DNA from: Haliclona indistincta
Taxonomy: Eukaryota > Porifera > Demospongiae > Haplosclerida > Chalinidae
Reading direction: 5' to 3'
Assembly: GCA_964017065.1 (NCBI GenBank)
Contig: OZ024783.1
Span: 1,862,134 to 1,926,133, forward strand
DNA: 64,000 nucleotides
The translations under genes and the position numbers were made by a program. Under the pieces are notes generated by a model. It searched no databases. It worked only from the letters and a program-made list of their open reading frames with translations, and had not been told where the DNA came from. Below are positions 56,401 to 64,000 of this stretch, piece by piece. The number at the start of each line of letters is the position of its first letter. Position 1 is the first letter of the stretch.

Positions 56401-58519
56401 TGTCAAGTAGGCGTGACCGTGAACACTGAGTACAGTGAGTAGGTAGCCATTGTTCTGGTTTTGATAGGCTTTTTCTTGAGATGTCTACGCACCCCCCAAG
56501 AGCTGTCCTGCAGTTTAGATGGAATCTACAAGTACCTAGGTAGTCAACTATGGGTGCTTTTGTCGTCAGAGAGGTCAAAGACGGCCATCAAGGTTAGCCA
56601 GCCATAACCCGAGAACGAAAGCACTTTTAGCAAAATTCACGAGTCACATTGAAAGCCATTGTCATGCTAAGGCTGTTCAACCTTTATTGAGTTTCAGAAG
56701 TGAGCGATGGTCTCTGCAGCTCATTAAACAGAATGAACGAATGAATGAACGACAAACCAAGTACCGTAACCCTCGCGCATGCGCCGAGGGTTAATCAATG
56801 ACAAAGTAACCCTTGCGCATGCGCCGAGGGTTAATGACAAAGCAAGTATCGTAACCCTTGACCTCGCGCGTGCGCCGAGGGTTAATAATTATAATTATTA
56901 TTCACACTAGCACTCTCTCCATGCAGTCTCCTCAAATAGATCTTGAATTAGTTCTTTTGCGTGTACTTGTGTCCTTTTCGCTGGTGTTTCTGTTGGCTAC
57001 TATTCTCACATTCGCATTACAGAGGTCAGTAAAACCTATACATTACGTTGCAAAAATAGTACTGCTGCTTTAACGGGTCATTCACATGTGTAGTGAGTAA
57101 AATAAATCTGCCTTGTAGCATTTATTATTGCGCTTTTACATGGAATGCATGAACAAGCTTTAAATGTGCATTCTTGAGTGATCATAAGTTTCGCTCTCAC
57201 TAGAATTATGTACAATCCTTAGATTTATGTATGTGCTACTCCCGTACTGTAGCTACTGAAATTTGCTTTGCATGCTTGCACTTGCATGAGTCAATTTGAC
57301 AGCATCTGTATCAATTCACTGACTACAGGTCTCTGTGGAACATGCGTAACTACATTCACTGTATGTTGTGTGGTAGTATGTTCACTGCTCAGCTTGCGTA
57401 CATTGTGGGAATAGATCGAACTGAGAATGAGGTAAAGAGAGTCCTTCTATTGTCCATCCACTCTACTGCACCACACAGGCTGTCTGTTTAGCCATTGCTG
57501 TGTTGCTGCACTATCTGATACTAGTGATGTGCATGTGGATGCTAATGGAGGGTGTGGTCTTGTACGTCATGCTAGTTAAAGTTTTCGTCACACATCACAA
57601 ACGCTACATCGCTTTCTTCACCATAGCAAGCTATGGTAGGTTAAGTGTTACATTAACTAATACATTAACTATTACGTTATGCCTTGTATAGGTATACCAC
57701 TGTTATACATGGGTCTAGTGGTACCTCTTGGATTCTTAGTCAACACTGAAAACATAGTTGGAAGCCATTACGGACGTCGGGATGCTATAACCAGTCAATT
57801 ATATGAGTAAGAGATCCATAAAGCTTGATAGTGTAATATACAGTGTATCACAGGTGCTGGTTGAGATATGATACTAACTATATTTGGGCACTCATCGCTC
57901 CCGCTTTTCTGATCATTCTCGTGAGTGTATTCTACATCAGTGGTAATTCTATTGCGCAAAATGTAGGTCAATTTTGGGTTCCTGGTTATGGCTCTTGCTA
58001 TCATGTGTCGTCATCTGAAGAAACAAGAAAAAAGAAACACAACAAAGTAACGCTGCTGTTTGATGCTAAGTGATAATTTGTATTCTTGTGTAGACGCTGG
58101 TTAAAAGTAACCATATCACTGATAATTGTAACGGGAATATCGTGGATTGGTCATTTAATTTTTAGTCATCTAACTGATCTTTATGTTATCTCATTCATCA
58201 TGGACGGTTTCATTTCTTGTCAAGGAATCGTTATATTCATCTTGTTGGTTCCTCTCTCTAAACCAGTTAGTGCCATCAACTACTGGAGCTGTTAGTATAT
58301 TTTTTGTTTGTGAAATAGGTAAGAGACGCTTACATCAACTGGTGGAGAAAGAAATGGTCACATACACAATCAAACAAGACATCTGTCAAGAATCTTGTTT
58401 CCAGTGAACCTCTTCCCACCAAAAAAGCCTCAGTGAGCTAACAGAACACACATTATTTTAATGTCTCACTGTTATTATTCTTGCAGCTAGCTGACTCTAC
58501 TAAAGAGACCATAGTGTGA
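53421..58519 (+). CDS. Adhesion GPCR copy 8 (type B), cleavage site altered
   Basis: Exons: 53421-53497, 53571-53698, 53759-54148, 54218-54322, 54467-54543, 54594-54743, 54799-54834, 55048-55144, 55199-55309, 55355-55415, 55479-55622, 55669-55795, 56927-57024, 57329-57431, 57479-57635, 57692-57806, 57854-57920, 57967-58046, 58094-58265, 58319-58432, 58487-58519; sum 2442 nt, about 813 aa. Signal peptide MAKRLLSLVFLFCFELSAWF. The GPS reads CSCNHLIHFGAL: the Thr after the scissile bond is Ile (ACA to ATA), so autoproteolysis should fail. Exon 4 has KF where paralogues have KC. The exon 2 donor is GTCCCTGA instead of GTAAGTC, so splicing may be poor and read-through meets a stop. The tail is LADSTKETIV, a class I PDZ-ligand form. 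Intron 12 carries repeats. The gene may be functional but uncleaved, or decaying. Confidence 0.75.
55815..56758. repeat. Two tandem copies of a roughly 460-bp repeat in intron 12 of copy 8
   Basis: Units 55815-56273 and 56274-56758 both start AACAGATTTCACRAAACCCT and end in (GAAT)n-like tails (GAATGAATGTATGAACG). Intron 12 is only about 67 bp in copies 4 and 7. A SINE-like origin is possible from the tails, unproven. Confidence 0.75.
56769..56885. repeat. Three CGCATGCGCCGAGGGTTAA units
   Basis: Three nearly identical units with a dyad (TAACCCTCG...CGAGGGTTA) follow the 460-bp repeats. The first half of the dyad echoes the AAACCCTCGGCGTGTTG start of those repeats. Confidence 0.7.
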
Positions 58520-59086
58520 ATGAAGACAGTAACTTGATCATTGCATTATCTGTTCACAGGTGATGTCTTATTATTCTAATCCCACAAAATTAATGTTACT
58601 ATGTTTATGTTCAGTGTATAGTTGCTTTCAAAAAGTTATGGTTGCATCTCTTGGATTTTTAGTTAACACTGAAATAAAATTTTCTCAGCTAAAGGTGAAG
58701 GTGGAGACTCCAGTTAGTCGTAAGTGTATTTGCTTCTTGTTGATAACAGTGAAGTTGCTGTCAAGAGCAGCTGTAGGACATTTTGAGAGTTTACAACATC
58801 TTTCTTTCAAGCAAGTTTTTCTTTTGTCTTCATTGTTGTCAATAGCAGTCTATTTATGTAAGTGCTTTTATTATACATTCTTTTGATCAAGTTCACAGTT
58901 TTTAAAATACTTAGCTGAATACAGCTGCTGGCAGGAAATGTTCCAAATGTATTATGTATTGTGCCTATCATAATAGTCAATGTTTGAATAATAGTCAATG
59001 TTTGAAAAAATAAAATTATTCTATAAATCTATAATGAGATAATAAATACAATCGCATTGGTCGGTTGCGGACACAGAAAGTTCAAA
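58520..59086. other. Interval between copy 8 and the beta-helix gene
   Basis: No gene supported. It is homologous to 26537-27118. Just before the ATG is GCATTGGTCGGTTG, containing an inverted CCAAT-like ATTGG, shared with the truncated copy, which may be part of the beta-helix gene promoter. Confidence 0.6.
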
Positions 59087-62000
59087 ATGCAATTTTTGTT
59101 ACTACTGTGTCTTTTCTACTGGAGCTGTCAGTGTGTCTCTGTCAGAGAGATCTTCATCTCAGAGAAGGGAAGTGACACTCCATCTTGTCTTGAGCGACAT
59201 AGTCCACTGGTCTCATGCCGATCTCTGGTCGATGTCTCTAAACATGTGACTAGTTACAAGCTCAACAACACTGTCATCAGAATCAATGACACTAACTACA
59301 CTCTTCAAGGAGTAGCCAATTTCAGTGGAGTAGAGAACATTACTGTAACCGGGAAAGAAGACAGCTCAATGTCAGTAATCACCTGTAATAGTTCTAACAC
59401 CTTCGATACCGGAATAGCCTTTGATCACTCTGCAGTTATTACCCTTAAGAGTTTCACTATCAGTAACTGTGGAGCTACCATTTTTAGCACAAAAAATAAT
59501 TCTTTCACTGGTAATGGCACAGCAATCCAAATTATTAACTGCAATCGAGTCAACGTATCAGGCATTGTGGTGTCCAGGAGCATCAGTCAAGGTCTTACGT
59601 TTATCAACACAGGATCAACAGTACAAGTAGTTGACTCTCGTTTCATCAACAACACTGTCTCTCGATCTCATTGGTTGGGTAGTGGTGGTTTACAAGTAAT
59701 CTTTAATAAAACAAGTAATCTTAAAACAATCACCAACTATACTATTCTGAATAGCAAGTTCATAAACAATGGCAATATTTCAGATAAAGATATGAAACGA
59801 AACATCGCTGAAACCTTGCTCTGTGAAAGAGGTGGTGCAATTCGAATCATTCTTTCTGATCATTTTTTCAGAGATTGTAGCATAACATTGAAAAACAACA
59901 CACTAGAAGCCAATCATGCAGTTTTTGGTGGTGGTGCATTCCTATATGTGACTCTAAGTACATCAAATAGCAAAGTCAAAATCTTGAATAATTCCTTCCT
60001 TTCTAACACTGTGTTGGCTAGTGGAGGAGGTCTTGAAATTGGTTATGTTGCTTATGGGCACACTATTCCAGTTAACAATACCTGCTCTATCGTAAATTCT
60101 TCATTTATCAACAACACTGCTTTAAGCGGCGGAGGACTGTCAACTTACTCTTCTTCTATACGACACATAAGTCATCACAACCGATACAACAAATTGTCTT
60201 GCAAAAACTGTCGTTTCGAGGGAAATTCTGCACCATGTGGTGCAGCAGTTAGTGTTACTTGTGGGCTATTCTCAAAAAAAGGAACAAAGAGCATAAATAG
60301 AGTTTTTTTCGATGAGTGTATATTCAAGAACAATATGGTGATAACCAAATCAAATGTAGATAGTAATGGCGTATTCTTCATTTCCAAAGTGGAAGTCACG
60401 TTTACAGGCACAACTGATTTTACAGGAAACAATGGCACAGCATTGTATCTTGAGTCAAATGATAATTTAGAATCAGTTGCGACGTTTAATACTGGCAGTC
60501 GTGTTTATTTCATTGGGAACTCTGGCTACAAAGGAGGTGCAATAGTCTTGTCTGGAGATTCAGCTCTCTATATTCACAGTGATGGCTACAGTTCCTTCTA
60601 TTTTTTGAGTAACACAGCCACCATGTTCAGTGGAGCCATTTGTGCTTTGACAAATAAAATTATCTTTGAGACACCTAACATATATGAAAAGACATGTTTT
60701 CTAAAATTACTGGAACATTGGCCTAAAAACATTTCCTTCTATTTTCACAACAACTCAGCCAGTATTGGATACAGTGATGTTTATACAACATCTATAGAAC
60801 CTTGTTATAACTCTTGCAATCGTAAAATCAAAGATATTGCTGATTCTAATGATTCTCACTTTTTTGAAACAAAGTGCTTGGGAAGCTTTAATTTCACAGG
60901 CTCTGGAAAAAATGTGGCTACTGCACCCAAAAATTATACAATTCAATTCCAAGAAATAGTTTTGCCTGGTATAGAAACTCATTTGAAAATAGTGCAATAC
61001 GATGAGTTTGGAGATGATGTCAGTAAGCTGTTCCCCTTCATAGCAAGAGTACAGAGTTCAAGAGAAAATGCCAAAGTTGCCTATTATCACAACAACTCGA
61101 TCATGGTTGTAGGCTACCCAGGAGATGAGGGAGAACTACTGCTGGAAAGTTCAACATATACTCTCACAATAAGATTCAATTTGTCTTTTTGCGGCCCGGG
61201 ATTTGAGTTTCACAATGAATCACTGAAATGTACTTGTTCCAAAAATTACAAATCGATACAGTGTGAAAATGAATCAGCAGCAATAGCCAGCAATTATTGG
61301 GCAGGATACATGAACGATACAACACCAGATAATCTACTTACTGGACTCTGTGTAACAGAATTGTGCAACCCGAATAATTGCTATGGTCAACCTAACTGTA
61401 TCCTACCTCCAATGGCTGATGAACTTGCGCTAGAGAAACAAATTTGTGGAGACAGTAGGTATGGCCGATTGTGCGGGAGATGTAATAACAACACATCTGT
61501 GTATTATCATTCAGCAAGCTACACTTGTGGAAACAACACCAGCTGTAGTTATGGTATACCGATCTACATCGTCTCAGAGCTGCTCCCAGTGACTATCATC
61601 TTCCTCATTATCTTGCTCTTCAATATTAGGATCACTTCAGGAGCTGTCTACAGCTTTGTCTTCTATATTCAGATATTATCACGGATAAATATAACTGCTT
61701 TTAAAACCATACATATTGAAGATCGCTTCACACGGTATGCAGTGGATGTCTTTCAATTGGTAATAGGAATTTTCTCTTTTGAAATTCGGAGTGGAGGATT
61801 TTGTATTTTTCAAACTGATACGATCATGAATCTACTTATGATTCAATATGCCACTCTGGCATATGCATTTTTTCTGGTTCTGGGAACTATCTTGTTCATG
61901 AGAATACACTCGTGTTATAGCTGTGTGAAGCTGTGCAGGCGATGTGGCAGGAGGAACATTAGAGGGTCTATAGTAGATGGACTGTCGGCATTCCTAGTGC

Positions 62001-62800
62001 TGTGCTACTTCCAATGTGCTGCCATTACATCATGCATACTTACTCCTTCATATATCTATAGTATAAATGAATGGTACACGACTGCTCCTATGTTTGATGG
62101 TGAGCTGGATTATCTCAAGGGAACTCATCTGTGGTATGCTCTACCTGCCTTTCTTTGTATTATCTTCATCTTGATTCCTCCACCAACTATCCTCATTCTG
62201 GAACCCATACTCACCAAGCTGTTCAGCATGAACTGCTTCACAAGGACACCACCAAAATGGTACTACGACAAACTACGACTGAAGCTGATGCCATTTCTTG
62301 ACACCTTCCAGGCTTGTTTCAAAGATAGACATCGATACTTCGCTGGACTCTACTTTCTCTATCGCCTATTGTTTATCACAATAGCCAGTATCATTGTTCA
62401 AGGTCCTCAATATTACTACGGTTTGGTCATTAGCTTGTTTATGTTCATTGTTCCACTACATGCATTTATTCAGCCGTATAAGAAGAAATGGCATGAATTA
62501 TTAGAGATGTCACTCTTCATCATTATCATATCCCTGCTAATGATCACACTTTATAACTTTGCTTTCTATCGATCAAACGGAACGCTTCTGGTCATTGTGC
62601 AGCTAATTCTGATCTCTATCTCTATTGGATACATGATGGTGTTCATAGCTATTAAAATATACCAGAAATTGTCTGCACTAAAGGTGAAGAACGAGACTTC
62701 GGTTAGTCGTGAGTGCATTGACGTTAGTGAGAGTCTTCCTTACCGTCTTCTCAACAATGATAACAACGAAAATGAAAATAACAGTTACCGAACATTTTGA
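59087..62800 (+). CDS. Beta-helix ectodomain protein with about ten TM segments, 1237 aa
   Basis: A single exon. The start is ATG 59087, not the in-frame TTG upstream, because MQFLLLLCLFYWSCQCVS is a good signal peptide and the next residues match the copy at 27119. Residues about 60-570 form repeats with NNTA..GGG(L/A) and FINNT patterns typical of right-handed parallel beta-helix or Pmp-like folds, heavily N-glycosylatable. A Cys-rich region follows (about 700-825), with CTCSKNYKSIQC and RYGRLCGRCNNN. From about 824 to 1190 there are roughly ten hydrophobic segments, beginning IPIYIVSELLPVTIIFLII, then a 46-residue cytoplasmic tail. It is neither a GPCR by motif nor a known channel to me. 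Likely a cell-surface receptor or transporter-like protein; function unknown. Its repeated linkage to a type B receptor suggests co-inheritance. Confidence 0.85.
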   Translation: MQFLLLLCLFYWSCQCVSVREIFISEKGSDTPSCLERHSPLVSCRSLVDVSKHVTSYKLNNTVIRINDTNYTLQGVANFSGVENITVTGKEDSSMSVITCNSSNTFDTGIAFDHSAVITLKSFTISNCGATIFSTKNNSFTGNGTAIQIINCNRVNVSGIVVSRSISQGLTFINTGSTVQVVDSRFINNTVSRSHWLGSGGLQVIFNKTSNLKTITNYTILNSKFINNGNISDKDMKRNIAETLLCERGGAIRIILSDHFFRDCSITLKNNTLEANHAVFGGGAFLYVTLSTSNSKVKILNNSFLSNTVLASGGGLEIGYVAYGHTIPVNNTCSIVNSSFINNTALSGGGLSTYSSSIRHISHHNRYNKLSCKNCRFEGNSAPCGAAVSVTCGLFSKKGTKSINRVFFDECIFKNNMVITKSNVDSNGVFFISKVEVTFTGTTDFTGNNGTALYLESNDNLESVATFNTGSRVYFIGNSGYKGGAIVLSGDSALYIHSDGYSSFYFLSNTATMFSGAICALTNKIIFETPNIYEKTCFLKLLEHWPKNISFYFHNNSASIGYSDVYTTSIEPCYNSCNRKIKDIADSNDSHFFETKCLGSFNFTGSGKNVATAPKNYTIQFQEIVLPGIETHLKIVQYDEFGDDVSKLFPFIARVQSSRENAKVAYYHNNSIMVVGYPGDEGELLLESSTYTLTIRFNLSFCGPGFEFHNESLKCTCSKNYKSIQCENESAAIASNYWAGYMNDTTPDNLLTGLCVTELCNPNNCYGQPNCILPPMADELALEKQICGDSRYGRLCGRCNNNTSVYYHSASYTCGNNTSCSYGIPIYIVSELLPVTIIFLIILLFNIRITSGAVYSFVFYIQILSRINITAFKTIHIEDRFTRYAVDVFQLVIGIFSFEIRSGGFCIFQTDTIMNLLMIQYATLAYAFFLVLGTILFMRIHSCYSCVKLCRRCGRRNIRGSIVDGLSAFLVLCYFQCAAITSCILTPSYIYSINEWYTTAPMFDGELDYLKGTHLWYALPAFLCIIFILIPPPTILILEPILTKLFSMNCFTRTPPKWYYDKLRLKLMPFLDTFQACFKDRHRYFAGLYFLYRLLFITIASIIVQGPQYYYGLVISLFMFIVPLHAFIQPYKKKWHELLEMSLFIIIISLLMITLYNFAFYRSNGTLLVIVQLILISISIGYMMVFIAIKIYQKLSALKVKNETSVSRECIDVSESLPYRLLNNDNNENENNSYRTF

Positions 62801-63029
62801 GAGCTGACAACAACTTTTGGATTTTGTTTCGTGTGTCACTGTTCATGTAAAATCAGCTGAAGTGTGAATCACCCCAAATACCCATACCTGTCATTAATTC
62901 TTCTTGCAAGCAGCTTTTTCAGTATTGTTTTCTAAGTACATGTACATGTGTATATTAAATAATTACACATAAATTTAATTCAATTTAATAATACTCAATA
63001 ATAATATAATGCAAAGTCCAAAAAGGTAG
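62801..63029. other. 3' flank of the beta-helix gene
   Basis: AT-rich sequence with TATTAAATAA near 62955 that may serve in polyadenylation. No gene. Confidence 0.5.
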
Positions 63030-63424
63030 TCAGTCACAGAGCGGCAGGGAAATGAGACTGCCAGGACCCCATGATCGAAACTGCATTCCCCAACTGTACC
63101 GCCATCGATAGTCTCTGAAAGAGGTAAGCCGTGGATTTAAGGTCGCCTGATTGCAGGGTAATTCTTCTAGCGAGATCTCTAATGAAAGAAAAAGTTTTGG
63201 GACCAAGCACACCAGTTGTCTCGATAGCAATAGGAGTAAAAAAGTGTGAATGGGACAAATTTGCATATTTCTCCAGCTTTTGAGACTTAGCTCTGGCAGC
63301 TACAACACCAGGTGCATGGGCAGCCAAACTCTGATAGGATGGTGCATAGGTGTCGATACAAGTGGCATCCAAAACTAGAGGCTTTCCAGAAGACCAAGGG
63401 ATGATGGATACCCCATCAGGACGT
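63030..63424 (-). pseudogene. LINE reverse-transcriptase C-terminal fragment
   Basis: The minus-strand reading gives RPDGVSIIPWSSGKPLVLDA, then TCIDTYAPSYQSLAAH, AKSQKLEKYANLSHSHFFTP, IAIETTGVLGP and LFQRLSMAVQLGNAVSIMG. This is the conserved end of many invertebrate non-LTR retrotransposon proteins (DxT-DT-A-S; KY--L; P-A-ET-G; QRLS-A-Q-GNA). The upstream RT core is missing, so it is a 5'-truncated relic. Confidence 0.75.
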
Positions 63425-64000
63425 TACACAATAACACATAAATTTAATAATTATTTATCTGTTCGAACAATGTGATGCTACATAATAGGTTAGTCAATAC
63501 TTTAAAACGTAGCCTGGAAAAAAACAGTTTTAGTTTTCCTCAAAGGCTCTTGCTTCTAATGAACAGTTCTAACCAAAAATATGAATAATGTTCTACAATA
63601 GATAGAAAATCAAAAAGCCACTATCACATCCCTTGATAAATGCTGACTAGACTGGCTATGCACAATGGCAAGACAATAACCACCAAAACTAATTTATCCT
63701 GACACTGACTCTTTGCTACGTATTATCTGAAGAAAAAGAAAAGAAAACTCGAAACATTATTTCACATGAATTTTACCTGTTTTGTGAATTATTTATGGAC
63801 TAATGATTTTTGTAGTCAACGACTCACTAATGAAGACAGTGTGATCTACATGCACCGCCAGCTTGCATACTAAATGAACTTTCACTTTTACAGTAGAACC
63901 TGGACACCATCGGAACCAACAAAATAATATTGTTGATTTTAGAGAGGGTGTCCTCCAGTCAGGGGTTGTTATACATTATGTGGGTTTTTTAGATTTGGGA
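63425..64000. other. Right edge of the window
   Basis: No ORF or gene is supported. Near 63892 CAGTAGAACCTGGACACC resembles a pogo/Tigger-type terminal sequence, but its partner is not in the window. Confidence 0.5.

Noticed and set aside
59057..59086. In-frame upstream start for the beta-helix protein
   Set aside because: The first codon is TTG; the ATG at 59087 directly precedes the signal peptide.
1..64000. Bacterial reading of the beta-helix gene as a Pmp outer-membrane protein or contamination
   Set aside because: A 5' copy of the gene lies next to an intron-rich receptor with conserved spacing, and its C-terminus is helical multi-TM, not an autotransporter barrel.

Overview
The window looks like animal genomic DNA from a sponge, most likely a demosponge of the Amphimedon type. 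The evidence is AT-rich sequence, genes of about 21 small exons with short GT-AG introns, adhesion-type GPCRs with a canonical GPS, a long single-exon beta-helix/multi-membrane protein of a kind I associate with sponges, and many short palindromic transposons. The organism is an inference. No rRNA, tRNA or CRISPR was recognised.

All host genes I can support are on the + strand. The backbone is a tandem array of adhesion GPCR (aGPCR) genes, numbered here 0 to 8. Copy 0 (1-354) is a 3' end. Copy 1 (2153-2232) is an orphan signal-peptide exon. Copy 2 (5228-13607) is split by at least four insertions. Copy 3 (15702-21316) has a 4-nt frameshifting insertion inside the GPS. Copy 4 (22245-26536), copy 5 (35499-39619) and copy 6 (41306-45619) keep open reading frames over 21 exons, giving about 804, 798 and 802 aa. 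Copy 7 (46845-51135) has an 11-nt deletion and a 1-nt insertion. Copy 8 (53421-58519, about 813 aa) is open if a weak donor is used, but its GPS reads HLI instead of HLT. Summed exon lengths are divisible by three wherever I call the frame open, which supports the exon models.

The copies fall into two subfamilies. Type A (0, 2, 3, 5, 6) has a C-terminus of the ENRV kind. Type B (4, 7, 8) has a different Stachel sequence and, in 7 and 8, a C-terminus that fits a class I PDZ ligand. The A-B pair 3-4 resembles the pair 6-7 through introns and flanks, which points to block duplication. A type B receptor is followed by a beta-helix/multi-TM gene twice: intact at 59087-62800 after copy 8, and as a 5' stub at 27119-27308 after copy 4. 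Three unrelated upstream regions serve the copies: one for 1-4 and 7, one for 5-6, and one for 8.

Mobile DNA explains most of the rest. There is a full-length Ty3/gypsy element (27309-33458, minus strand) with two identical 215-bp LTRs, a CATA target duplication and an uninterrupted 1780-codon gag-pol frame. There are also a piggyBac-like remnant with TTAA ends, three long fold-back elements, a nested inverted-repeat complex, a TIR element carrying a possible mini-gene, GCCTCGG-type repeats, two LINE 3' fragments and a degenerate CXXC zinc-finger piece. Because the receptor copies are so similar, many insertions can be placed by comparing filled and empty sites within the window.
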